Shown in pieces: positions 8,702 to 17,013 of a stretch of 64,000 nt of DNA (positions within the stretch are counted from its first letter, which is position 1; each line of letters begins with the position of its first letter). The stretch is taken from assembly GCF_028583545.1 (NCBI RefSeq), contig NZ_CP087106.1, positions 2,960,501 through 3,024,500 on the forward strand, read 5' to 3'. The notes under the pieces are model-generated. The model saw only the letters and a list, made by a program, of their open reading frames with translations, ran no database searches and was not told the origin of the DNA. A program made the translations under genes and the position numbers. Source of the DNA: Methylobacterium sp. NMS14P. Lineage in GTDB: Bacteria; Pseudomonadota; Alphaproteobacteria; Rhizobiales; Beijerinckiaceae.

Positions 8702-9489
8702 GAATGCCCCAGATAGGCTTCGCGGACGGTCGGGTCGGCGGCCACTTCGCGGAAGCGGCCCTCGCAGATCTTGCGGCCGTAATTGAGGACGACGCAGCGG
8801 TCGGTGATGCGCTCGATCAATCCCATCTCGTGTTCGACAATGATGACGGTCAGGTCGCCGCGGCTGCGCTGCACGTCGAGGATCTCGTCGATGAGCTGGT
8901 TGGTCTCGTCGTGGGTCATGCCGGCGGAGGGCTCGTCTAGCAGCAGGATCTTCGGCCGTCCGATGAGGGCGCGGCAGATCTCGACCCGGCGGCGGTCGAT
9001 CATGCCGAGGGCGACGGCCGGCTCGTCGAGACGCCGGGCGAGGTCTGGGTTGAACAACCGGGCGAGCTCCCTGGCCTCCTCGGCGAGGGCCGCGACGGCC
9101 CGCGCCAGGGTGCGGCGGCGCAAGAGGTTGTCGATCACACCCTGCGGCAGGCGCTCCTGCGCGCCGAGCGCGATGTTGTCGAAGACGGAGAGCGGCAGGC
9201 ACAGGCGCGAGCGCTGGAAGGTCCGGGCGAGGCCGAGCCCGGCGAGCGCGTGGGCGGGCTCCCGGGTGATGTCGCGGCCGTCGAGGACGATGGAGCCGGC
9301 CGCAGCCGGGTAGATGCCGCTCGTCACGTTGAAGAAGGTGGTCTTGCCCGAACCGTTCGGGCCGATCAGGCCCAGCACCTCGCCGCGCCGGACGGTCAGG
9401 TCGAGCTCGTTGAGGGCGAAGAGACCGCCGAAACGGACGGACAGGCCCTTCGCCTCCAGGATCGCGGGGGCCGCCGCCACTTCGCTCAT
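8698..9489 (-). CDS. livG: Branched-chain amino acid-type ABC transporter ATP-binding protein LivG
   Basis: A 263-residue ABC ATPase. Walker A is GPNGSGKTT, followed by the typical LivG segment LGLARTFQRSRL. Walker B is ILLLDEPSAGMTHDE, with HEMGLIERITDR after it. The usual LSGGQ signature is altered: in its place the sequence reads VALGMIDRRRVEICRAL, lacking the SGG core, which is unusual for an ABC ATPase and could affect hydrolysis. The ATG at 9489 overlaps the LivM stop (ATGA). It pairs with LivF to energise the LivHM channel. Confidence 0.9.
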   Translation of the reverse strand: MSEVAAAPAILEAKGLSVRFGGLFALNELDLTVRRGEVLGLIGPNGSGKTTFFNVTSGIYPAAAGSIVLDGRDITREPAHALAGLGLARTFQRSRLCLPLSVFDNIALGAQERLPQGVIDNLLRRRTLARAVAALAEEARELARLFNPDLARRLDEPAVALGMIDRRRVEICRALIGRPKILLLDEPSAGMTHDETNQLIDEILDVQRSRGDLTVIIVEHEMGLIERITDRCVVLNYGRKICEGRFREVAADPTVREAYLGHS

Positions 9490-10712
9490 GCCCGGCGCCC
9501 CGCGACGAGGGTTCGGGTCCGGCGGGGCAACAGGCCGCCGGGGCTGAGGACAAGGACGAGGATCACCAGCACCGCGAACAGCAACAGCCGGTATTCCTGG
9601 ATGAACTGCAGTTTCTCCGGCAGCAACACGACGATCAGCGCCGCCGGCAGCACCCCCCAGCGGTTGCCGATCCCACCCAGGATGACGATCGACACCATCA
9701 TCAGCGAGTCGCCGAGGGTGAAGTTGTTGGGGGCGATGAAGCCGGTCATCTTGGCGTAGATCGCCCCGGCCATCCCGGCGAGCACGTTGCCAAGGGTGAA
9801 GGCGAGGATCTTCCAGCGGGCGATCCGCAGGCCGAAGACCTGGGCGGCGACCTCGTCGAGCCGCACCGCGTCCAGACGGATGCCGATCCACGATCGATCG
9901 AGGAGGCCGACGAGCGCCAGGGCCACCGCGGTGAGGGCGAGACAGAGCACGACGTAGTTGGCGTAGAAGGAGAACGTCATGCCGAACAGGTCGAGGTCGT
10001 TCGAGAAGTCCCAGCCGAACACGGTGAGCGGCGCGAGCTTCAGTCCCTGGGGGCCGCCGAGCACTTCGTTGGCGTCCAGGAAGACGTTGAACATGACCCC
10101 GAAGGCCAGGGTCGTCAGGGCGGCGTAGTGGCCCCGCGTCCGCAGCAGCGGCAGGACGAGGAGCGAGCCGATCGCGACGGCGACACCGCCCCCGAGGAGA
10201 ATGACCACGAGGTCCGGGATGGCGATCCCCTCAGCCCGGCCGAGGGCGGCTGCGGTGTACCCACCGCAGCCGAGGAAGGCCGCGGCGCAGAAATTCGAGA
10301 GGCCGGCATAGCCGAGCTGGATCGTCAGGCCGAGGCAGACCGTGGCGTAGATCAGCACCGTCGCCAGCATCAGGAGGCCGAAATTGTCCTCGCGCAGGAC
10401 GATGATGACGGCGAGGCAGGTGGCCACCAGCACGAGCCGCGCCGGCCAGGGATGACCGGACGCGCCGCGCTCCACGGCGGCGATCACCCGGAACCGGGCA
10501 GCGGCGAACCACGCGATCCCGCAGGCCACAAGTGCCGAGAGGACGACCCGCTGGTCCTCCGCATGGACCAGGAAGGCGACCGCCCCGGCGCAGGCGGCCA
10601 CGACGACCGCGAAGACCGCGAAATCCGAAGCCCGCCGAGCCCTCACTCCGGCCTCGAGCGTCGTCGCGTCCCGGGAGACCTCGTCTTGGGTGGGGCGGTG
10701 GCGCATCAGCAT
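9486..10712 (-). CDS. livM: Branched-chain amino acid-type ABC transporter permease LivM
   Basis: A 408-residue inner-membrane permease with about ten hydrophobic segments. It contains family landmarks such as LGYAGLSNFCAAAFLGCGGY, RTRGHYAALTTLAFG, and near the end GFIAPNNFTLGDSLMM with ILGGIGNRWG. The ATG at 10712 is used; a second ATG lies two codons on. It ends in an ATGA overlap with livG and starts 28 bases downstream of livH. It would form the heterodimeric channel with LivH. Confidence 0.92.
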   Translation of the reverse strand: MLMRHRPTQDEVSRDATTLEAGVRARRASDFAVFAVVVAACAGAVAFLVHAEDQRVVLSALVACGIAWFAAARFRVIAAVERGASGHPWPARLVLVATCLAVIIVLREDNFGLLMLATVLIYATVCLGLTIQLGYAGLSNFCAAAFLGCGGYTAAALGRAEGIAIPDLVVILLGGGVAVAIGSLLVLPLLRTRGHYAALTTLAFGVMFNVFLDANEVLGGPQGLKLAPLTVFGWDFSNDLDLFGMTFSFYANYVVLCLALTAVALALVGLLDRSWIGIRLDAVRLDEVAAQVFGLRIARWKILAFTLGNVLAGMAGAIYAKMTGFIAPNNFTLGDSLMMVSIVILGGIGNRWGVLPAALIVVLLPEKLQFIQEYRLLLFAVLVILVLVLSPGGLLPRRTRTLVAGRRA

Positions 10713-10740
10713 CGGTACGTCATCCGGGCGGGAGGGGAGG

Positions 10741-11652
10741 TCAGACGCGCTCGCTGGCGCGCTCGGCCAGCAGCCCGGTGGGGCGCCACGTGATCAGGGC
10801 GATGACGGCGACGAAGGCGACGACGTTCTTGTATTCGCTGAAGGTCGGCAGGGTGGCGACGACGACGGTCTGGAGCCCGGCGAAGAGGTAGCCCCCGAGG
10901 ATCGCCCCCCAGAGGTTGCCGAGCCCGCCGACGATGGCCGCGCTGAAGCCGATCACGGCGATCAGCAAGCCCATGCCGTAGTTGATCTCGCTGTAGTACA
11001 GGCCGGAGATCACCCCCGCGAAGCCCGCCGTCGCCGAACCGAGGGCGAAGGTCAGGGGGACGACACGGAAGAAATTGACGCCCATCGTCCGGGCGGTCTC
11101 CTGATCCTCCGCCACCGCCCGCATCGCGAGCCCGAAGCGGGTGCGGTTGATGATGTGGTGGACGACGGCGATGATCAGGAGCCCGGCCACCATCAGGATC
11201 AGCCCGTCGTAGCGGACGAAGACGCCGCCGACGGTCGCCCCCCCGGAGGGCAGCAGGGCGGGGAAGCGCTGCGAGTTGGTGCCGTTGGGGAAGAACAGCC
11301 GGATCGCCTCGCGGATCACGGTGCCGACCATCATCGTCATCAGCAGGAGGTTGAGGGGCGGGGCGGTGCGCAGGGGCAGGATCAGGAGGCGGGAGATCCC
11401 GGCGCCGAGGAGCGCGGCGAGGCCCACGGCCGTCGAGACGGCGGCCAGGATCTGTACCCCGACCGGCAGCCCTGCGGCGGCGGCGGCGGTCGCCGCGACC
11501 AAGGCGCCGAAGGCCCCGAACGTCATCACGTCCCCGTGGGAGAACTTGATGACGTTCATCACCCCGAAGAAGATCGTGAAGCCCATCGCCACGAGGCCGT
11601 AGATCGTCCCCTGCATGAGCCCGTTGAGGACGTATTGGCCGATCGCGCTCAT
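10741..11652 (-). CDS. livH: Branched-chain amino acid-type ABC transporter permease LivH
   Basis: A 303-residue permease. The N-terminal sequence LNGLMQGTIYGLVAMGFTI and FGVMNVIKFSHGDVMTFGAF are LivH hallmarks, as are the loop RFGLAMRAVAEDQETARTMG and IVGGLGNLWGAILGG near the C-terminus. The start at ATG 11652 gives the standard N-terminus; the frame stays open for 28 more codons upstream but these overlap the binding-protein gene's end and are not family-like. It lies 23 bases downstream of the binding-protein gene. Confidence 0.93.
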   Translation of the reverse strand: MSAIGQYVLNGLMQGTIYGLVAMGFTIFFGVMNVIKFSHGDVMTFGAFGALVAATAAAAAGLPVGVQILAAVSTAVGLAALLGAGISRLLILPLRTAPPLNLLLMTMMVGTVIREAIRLFFPNGTNSQRFPALLPSGGATVGGVFVRYDGLILMVAGLLIIAVVHHIINRTRFGLAMRAVAEDQETARTMGVNFFRVVPLTFALGSATAGFAGVISGLYYSEINYGMGLLIAVIGFSAAIVGGLGNLWGAILGGYLFAGLQTVVVATLPTFSEYKNVVAFVAVIALITWRPTGLLAERASERV

Positions 11653-11675
11653 CGCCTGTCTCCGATCGCTCGGTC

Positions 11676-12842
11676 TCAGCGGTGCAGCAGCTTGCGCTTG
11701 CCGCTCGCGTACTCGCTGTCCTCCCAGACCACCCATTTGCCGTCCTGCACGACGTATTTCGTGGTGAGCGGCGTGATGTTCTGGCCGTGGTCGTCGAAGG
11801 TGATCGGCCCGACGATCGAGGGCACGTCCTTCACGTCAGCGAGGGCCGCGGTGATCTTCGCCCGGTCGGGACCCACCGCCTCGATCTTCTGCATCAGCAG
11901 GTGGGTGGCGATGTAGGCGAAGGGGCCGTAGGCCTCCGGCGGATCCCTGAAGCCCGCGGCCTTATAGTTCTCGGTGAAGGCCGCGCCGCCGGGCATCTTG
12001 GAGAGCGGCGGCGAATCGAAGAAGGTCACAGCGCCTTCGGCGAGGTCCGGTCCGACGGCGTTGATGAACGCATCGCCCATGATCCCCGAATTGCCTTCGA
12101 GCTGCGCCTTGATGCCGAGCTTGTCCATCTGCGTCCGCAGCCGCGTTCCCAGCGGCGTGAGGCCGCCGAAATAGATCACCTCTGGATTCAACTCCTTGAT
12201 CTTCGTAAGCTCGGCGCTGAGATCCTGCTGGTCGGGCGCGACCGCGAAAGTTCCGAGGATCTTCCCGCCGTTCTCGTTGGTGAACTCGGTGAAATATTTG
12301 TTCATTGACTTCCCGTAATCGGTCGAGTCGGCGAAGGAGACGAAGGTCTTGTAACCCTGCCCCTTCATGAACTGCGCACCGACCCGGTTTTGGCCGATGA
12401 GGATGCCGCTCACCCGGTGGATCTCCGGGTATTTGTTGGCATAGGTAATCTCGGGCAGCACCGCCGCCCAGACCACCATCGGCAGCTTGAAGCGGTGGAA
12501 CACGTCGACCGTGGCGATGGCGGTGGCCGAGCAGTAATGCGGCACCGCCGCCGCGATGCTGCGGTCCGACCCGAGCTTGGTCACGACCTGCACGCCGACA
12601 TTCGGCTTGCACTCGTCGTCCAGGACCATGAGCTCGTACTGGTACTTATGTGCCGGATCGGCGTTGAACAGCTTCACGGCGAGTTCGGCGGAGTTGCGGG
12701 CGCCGATTCCGTGGGGGGAGTTCGGCCCGGTGAGGGGGCCGACGAACGCGATCTTCACCGTGTCCTTGGCCTCGGCCCATCCTGGGATGAGCAGTGCACC
12801 CGCCACCACTCCTGCGAGGCACCGCCGCGTGATCCGACCCAT
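11676..12842 (-). CDS. ABC transporter substrate-binding protein of the Liv set
   Basis: A 388-residue periplasmic receptor. The signal peptide starts at ATG 12842 (MGRITRRCLAGVVAGALLIP, cut after GWAEA). The mature part begins DTVKIAFVGPLTGPNSPHG, the classic Peripla_BP_6 start, and later shows FVSFADSTDYGKSMNKYF and EVIYFGGLTPLGTRLR. It is the first gene of the Liv operon and probably sets its substrate. Given the neighbouring dipeptidase, DUF5943-like and sarcosine-oxidase-like genes, an N-methylated amino acid or betaine is a fair guess, but no residue proves this. The frame remains open far upstream, through the divergent promoter region, without coding character. Confidence 0.92.
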   Translation of the reverse strand: MGRITRRCLAGVVAGALLIPGWAEAKDTVKIAFVGPLTGPNSPHGIGARNSAELAVKLFNADPAHKYQYELMVLDDECKPNVGVQVVTKLGSDRSIAAAVPHYCSATAIATVDVFHRFKLPMVVWAAVLPEITYANKYPEIHRVSGILIGQNRVGAQFMKGQGYKTFVSFADSTDYGKSMNKYFTEFTNENGGKILGTFAVAPDQQDLSAELTKIKELNPEVIYFGGLTPLGTRLRTQMDKLGIKAQLEGNSGIMGDAFINAVGPDLAEGAVTFFDSPPLSKMPGGAAFTENYKAAGFRDPPEAYGPFAYIATHLLMQKIEAVGPDRAKITAALADVKDVPSIVGPITFDDHGQNITPLTTKYVVQDGKWVVWEDSEYASGKRKLLHR

Positions 12843-13061
12843 TCCGCCTCTCCGTCTTCGATCCGGAGGCAGACTAGGCAGCGGGGCCGTGGGCAGACTA
12901 GCACGCAAGCGCGCTGGCCCCTGAACGGATGCGCCATCGGTGCAACGGCCGGGCGCGGCGCGTGCGTACCGAGCCGATGACGGAAATGTCCTAGCTGCCG
13001 GCCAGCGGATGGGACGATCAAGGGCACCCCGAACCAGGGAAGCCCCCCGCGGAGACCGCGC

Positions 13062-14039
13062 ATGCCGTCCGACCTGCACGACCGATCCATCGTCATCGAC
13101 GGCCTCATCATTTCCGATTTCGGCCGGCCGGTCTTCGAAGACATGCGCAAGGGCGGCCTGACTGCCGCGAACTGCACCTGCTGCGTGTGGGAGAACTTCA
13201 CCGAGACGATGCGAAACGTGATGCGCTGGAAGGCGTATTTTCGCGAGCATGCGGACCTGATCACGCAGATCTACACAACCGCCGACATTCAGGCCGCCAA
13301 GGAAGCCGGGAAGACCGGGATCATCCTCGGCTGGCAGAACATCACCGGCATAGAGGACCAGATCGGCTATCTCGGCCTGTTTAAGGAGCTCGGCGTCGGC
13401 ATCATCCAGATGGCGTACAACACGCAGAACCTCGTCGGCACCGGCTGCTACGAGAGCCGGGACGGTGGCCTGTCGGACTTCGGCCACGACGTCTTGGGAG
13501 AGATGAATCGGCTCGGCATCCTGGCCGACCTGTCGCATGTGGGTCCGAAGACGAGCGAGGACGTGATCCTCGCCTCGCGCCAGCGGGTCGCTTACTCGCA
13601 CTGCCTCCCGGCCGGGCTGAAGGCGCACCCGCGCAACAAGTCCGACGAGCAGCTTCGCTTCATCGCCGAGCGGGACGGGTTCGTCGGCGTGACCATGTTC
13701 CCGCCCTTCCTCAGGCGCGGGCCTGAATCGACGGTCGATGATTACGTCGAGGCGATCGAGTACGTCCTGAACCTGTGCGGCGAAGACAAGGTCGGCATCG
13801 GCACCGACTTCACGCAGGGTTACGGCCAGCCGTTCTTCGACTGGATCACCCACGACAAGGGCTATGGCCGCCGGCTCACTGATTTTGGCGAGGTGATCAA
13901 CCCCGAGGGTCTGCGCACCATCGGCGAGTGGCCGAACCTGACGGCGGCGATGGAGCGCCGTGGCTGGCCGGACGCCCGTATCGAACGGGTCATCGGCGGC
14001 AACTGGGTCGCGCTCCTGCGCGACGTGTGGGGAGCGTGA
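13062..14039 (+). CDS. M19 (membrane/renal-type) dipeptidase family protein
   Basis: A 325-residue zinc peptidase-like protein of the renal dipeptidase family. It shows IVIDGLI at the N-terminus, LGVGIIQMAYNTQNLVGTGC, the metal-site segment LADLSHVG, the VAYSHCLPAG segment and GIGTDFTQGYGQP. No signal peptide is seen, so it is cytosolic. A member of this family lies beside the dimethylglycine genes in Pseudomonas, again next to a DUF5943 gene; here the DUF5943-like gene starts 5 bases downstream. It is divergent from the Liv operon, with a 219-base shared promoter region between them. The first metal ligand motif (H-x-D) is replaced by DGLIISDFG, so activity is uncertain. Confidence 0.82.
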   Translation: MPSDLHDRSIVIDGLIISDFGRPVFEDMRKGGLTAANCTCCVWENFTETMRNVMRWKAYFREHADLITQIYTTADIQAAKEAGKTGIILGWQNITGIEDQIGYLGLFKELGVGIIQMAYNTQNLVGTGCYESRDGGLSDFGHDVLGEMNRLGILADLSHVGPKTSEDVILASRQRVAYSHCLPAGLKAHPRNKSDEQLRFIAERDGFVGVTMFPPFLRRGPESTVDDYVEAIEYVLNLCGEDKVGIGTDFTQGYGQPFFDWITHDKGYGRRLTDFGEVINPEGLRTIGEWPNLTAAMERRGWPDARIERVIGGNWVALLRDVWGA

Positions 14040-14044
14040 GGACC

Positions 14045-14575
14045 ATGGGCAAGCCGCAGGTCGAGATTCACGTCGACGACGCCACCGGGCGCTGGTCCGT
14101 CGATGCGCTGCCGATGATCCTGGTGCCGCAGCACTTCTTCCTCAACAACCACTTCGCCCTTGAGACGGAGCTGGGGCCCGAACGGCTGGCCGAGGTGCTG
14201 CGGCCTGCAGGCCATCGCTCGGCCTACCATTGGTGCGAGAAGGAAGCTGCTCATCACGGGCTGGACGGCCTCGGGGCATTTCACCACTACATGCGGCGCA
14301 TCACCCAGCGCGGCTGGGGGCAGTTCGAAGTGCTGGACGTCGATCTCGGGGCCGGCACGGCCTCGGTCCGACTTCGGAACTCGGCCTTCGTGGACGAGGA
14401 GCGCCGACGCCTCGGCCGCAAGGTCTGCACGATGTTCGCCGCGTGGCTCGAAGGCTCACTCGAATACGCGGCGGCGGCCTCGGGCCGGACCCTGCATCTC
14501 CAGGCCCGGGAAGCCTACTGCGCCGCGGAGGGCACGCACGACCATTGCCTGTTCGAGGTCACGCCGCGCAGATAG
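14045..14575 (+). CDS. DUF5943-like protein (4-vinyl-reductase-like fold)
   Basis: A 176-residue soluble protein starting at ATG 14045, 5 bases after the dipeptidase stop, so the two are translationally linked. It carries the pattern HFFLNNHFALETELG, HRSAYHWCEKEAAHHGL and the C-terminal cysteine-histidine cluster YCAAEGTHDHCLFEV. I recognise this as like the DUF5943 proteins that accompany dipeptidase and dimethylglycine demethylase genes in pseudomonads; their function is unknown. The conserved Cys and His residues suggest metal or cofactor binding. No export signal. Confidence 0.7.
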   Translation: MGKPQVEIHVDDATGRWSVDALPMILVPQHFFLNNHFALETELGPERLAEVLRPAGHRSAYHWCEKEAAHHGLDGLGAFHHYMRRITQRGWGQFEVLDVDLGAGTASVRLRNSAFVDEERRRLGRKVCTMFAAWLEGSLEYAAAASGRTLHLQAREAYCAAEGTHDHCLFEVTPRR

Positions 14576-14627
14576 GCCCCTTCCCCGTCCGATCCCGGCG
14601 GGCTCCTCGTCCGTGACGCCTCCGGCG

Positions 14628-15788
14628 CTACGGACCGGCGGGGCGCAGGCCGGGCCGGTCGAGGCCCAGGAAGCCGATCTCGTGGCGGGTCCGCCCGTCG
14701 CCGCTGGCGAGATCGGCAAGGATCTCGCCGATCACCGAGCAGAACTTGTAGCCGTGTCCCGAGCACGGCGAGGCCAGCACGACCTGCGGGAAGTCCGGGT
14801 GGTGATCCAGGATGAAGTGCTCGTCCGGGGTGTTGGTGAACATGCAGTCGCGCAGGGCCATGGTCGGCCCGCTGCCGGCGGGGAAGTAGCGTTCCGCGAA
14901 GTCGCGCAGGAGGCGCTCGTCGGCGGCATCCGGCTCCCGCCGCACGGCGTCCGGGGCGCCAGTCTCCCCGAGGTGATGGTAGCGCCCGAACTTGAACCCC
15001 GGAACCTCATAGACGGGCAGTCCGTAGTAGCGCCCCTCCGGCACCTGCAGGTTGAAGACCGGAAAGCGCGAGGGCTCGAACCAATCAGGTTCCTGCGGCT
15101 GGAGCCATGCCAGCACTTGGCGCTCCGGGACGGCGAGACCGGCCAGGGGCGCGGCGAGATCCGCCGCCCAGGCCCCCGCCGTCAGGACCAGCCGCCCGGC
15201 CTCGTAGGTCCCGTGATCGGTGCGCACGACAACCCCGCCCCCCGGGGTCGCCTTCCAGTCGAGAACCTGCTCGCGGGCATGGATCTCCGCCCCGTGGGCC
15301 TGCGCGGCCCGGACGTGGGCGACGATCGCCCGCTCGCTGGCCACGAGCCCGCCCTGGGGCTGGTAGACGGCGCGCATGCCCTCCGGGAGCCGGTAGGCCG
15401 GGAACCGCTCGTTGACCGCCGTGGCGGTGAGGACCTCGTGGGGCAGGTCGTGCAGCCGCGCGGAGGCCAGGGCGCCCTGGAAGACGTCGCTCTCCTCCGC
15501 GCCGCCGTCGATGGAGCCGGTGATCACCAGGATCTCGTCGCCCGTCGCCGCCTCGAGGTCGCGCCACAGCGCGTAGGCCCGGTGCAGGAGCGGCACATAG
15601 GCCGGATCCTCGTAGTAGGGTAGACGGATGATCCGGCTGATCCCGTGCGACGAGCCCATGGCGTGGGGGATGTCGTAGCGCTCCAGCCCGAGCACGCGCT
15701 GGCCGCGCTTGGCCAACTGCCAGGCCGCGGCGCTGCCCATGCCGCCGATCCCGACAACGATGACATCGTAGGGCGTGTCCGAACGCAT
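14628..15788 (-). CDS. Sarcosine oxidase / N-methyltryptophan oxidase-like flavoprotein
   Basis: A 386-residue FAD enzyme of the monomeric sarcosine oxidase (DAO) family. The N-terminal dinucleotide fold is DVIVVGIGGMGSAAAWQLAKRG, followed by the typical LGLERYDIPHAMGSSHG and the RIIRLPYYEDPAYVPL active-site strand. Near the C-terminus, ALRDCMFTNTPDEHFILDHH and CSGHGYKF hold the cysteine that covalently binds FAD in this family. It oxidatively removes an N-methyl group from a secondary amino acid, giving formaldehyde and peroxide. It converges on the DUF5943-like gene. In a methylotroph the formaldehyde could feed C1 metabolism. Confidence 0.9.
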   Translation of the reverse strand: MRSDTPYDVIVVGIGGMGSAAAWQLAKRGQRVLGLERYDIPHAMGSSHGISRIIRLPYYEDPAYVPLLHRAYALWRDLEAATGDEILVITGSIDGGAEESDVFQGALASARLHDLPHEVLTATAVNERFPAYRLPEGMRAVYQPQGGLVASERAIVAHVRAAQAHGAEIHAREQVLDWKATPGGGVVVRTDHGTYEAGRLVLTAGAWAADLAAPLAGLAVPERQVLAWLQPQEPDWFEPSRFPVFNLQVPEGRYYGLPVYEVPGFKFGRYHHLGETGAPDAVRREPDAADERLLRDFAERYFPAGSGPTMALRDCMFTNTPDEHFILDHHPDFPQVVLASPCSGHGYKFCSVIGEILADLASGDGRTRHEIGFLGLDRPGLRPAGP

Positions 15789-16074
15789 GGGGGCCTACAT
15801 CATTGACCTGGGGGCAAACGATCGCGCCCCGCGCATGGTCATCTCCCGGAAGGCCGGGGATCGGCTTGGACGCAAGCGGCGCATCGGTAAGCTGCATGCG
15901 GCACGGGCGGCACCGCGCTTTGTCCACGATTCCCAACGATGAACCGTGGGTCACAGAAGGGCGTGCTCGCCGCCTGCGGGAGGGAGCAGCCTCTCCCGAT
16001 GCCGCCGGCATCGCCTCTCCTCGAGGCATGGGAGCTAAGAGCCTCTCACGCCCAGCCGGTCCGGCCGACGAGAC

Positions 16075-17013
16075 TCAGGCCACATCCGGGATCAGGTCAT
16101 GTCGGCGGGCCAGCAGGAGCATCCCCTCCATGATCATGTGCGCACACAGATGCGCGGCCATGTCGTTCACGTCCTGCGGCGGGCTCACGGTGTTGAAGTC
16201 CATCGCCACGATGTTCAGGCCGCTCAGGCTGCGGATCAGTTCGATTCCCTCCCGCGCCGTCAGACCGCCCCAGGTGGGCGTGCAGACACCGGGGGCGACC
16301 GACGGATCGAAGACATCCATGTCCCAGCAGAGATAGACCGGCCGTTTGCCCACGGTGCCGCGGAACTCGGCCATGGTCTGCGCGAAGCCCCGCCGCAGCA
16401 GCGTCTCCGCGGTCACGACACGGAATCCGAGATGGGCCGCGTGGTCGAGAACGCCGCTGCGATAGGTGAAGCCGCGCACCCCCACATGCCAGGACCGGGA
16501 GGCATCGACCCAGCCTTCCTCCGCCGCGTTCGTAAACTGCGTCGCGGCGTTGTAGCGGTCGTCCGGCTCGTAGGGATAGGCGTCCGTGTGGCTGTCGATA
16601 TGGAGCGCGACGAGCCCCGGGTGGCGGCGCCCCGCCGCCCGCATGAGCGCCAGCGAGACCGAGCCGTCGCCGCCGATCCCAACCGGCACGGCCCCCGCAT
16701 CGAGGATCTCCCCCGCCGCCGCCTCGATCCGGGGCAGTGCGTCGTCGATGCGCCCCGGCGTGAGGGCGACGTTGCCGCAGTCGACGGCGCCGAGGAGACT
16801 CAGCACGTCGACATCCGCCAGCGAGGGGTGGAACCGGCGGATGAGGCCGGATTGGCGGCGCACGGCGGCCGGACCCTGCCGCGCCCCGACCCGGAAGGCA
16901 TGGGTCCCGCAGTCGAATGGGACGCCAAGGATCGCCGCCCGGCATCCGGGACGGGGGCTCCCGGCGGGAAGCCCCATGAAGGTGTCCGGCGCGGTGAACA
17001 GCGGTTCGGTCAA
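16075..17013 (-). CDS. Ureohydrolase (arginase/agmatinase) family protein with altered active site
   Basis: A 312-residue ureohydrolase-fold protein. The metal-binding segments HIDSHTDAY (D-x-H-x-D) and CWDMDVFDPSVAPG (D-x-D) are kept. The first motif, normally GGDHS, reads GGDGS, so the histidine that binds the first manganese is missing; I checked the codons (GGC GAC GGC TCG). The usual glutamate near the C-terminus (family VVEV-type segment) is replaced in MDFNTVSPPQD. The substrate may therefore not be a plain guanidino compound, or only one metal may bind. Its ATG at 17013 overlaps the M20 gene stop (ATGA), so the two are co-translated in the amino acid transporter operon. Confidence 0.82.
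   Translation of the reverse strand: MTEPLFTAPDTFMGLPAGSPRPGCRAAILGVPFDCGTHAFRVGARQGPAAVRRQSGLIRRFHPSLADVDVLSLLGAVDCGNVALTPGRIDDALPRIEAAAGEILDAGAVPVGIGGDGSVSLALMRAAGRRHPGLVALHIDSHTDAYPYEPDDRYNAATQFTNAAEEGWVDASRSWHVGVRGFTYRSGVLDHAAHLGFRVVTAETLLRRGFAQTMAEFRGTVGKRPVYLCWDMDVFDPSVAPGVCTPTWGGLTAREGIELIRSLSGLNIVAMDFNTVSPPQDVNDMAAHLCAHMIMEGMLLLARRHDLIPDVA

Noticed and set aside
8702..9553. LivF extended into a 523-residue fusion
   Set aside because: The extra part is the out-of-frame image of livG; the ATGA overlap at 8701 gives a normal LivF.
12843..13853. N-terminal extension of the Liv binding protein
   Set aside because: The open frame continues upstream but is antisense to the dipeptidase gene; the signal peptide at 12842 marks the real start.
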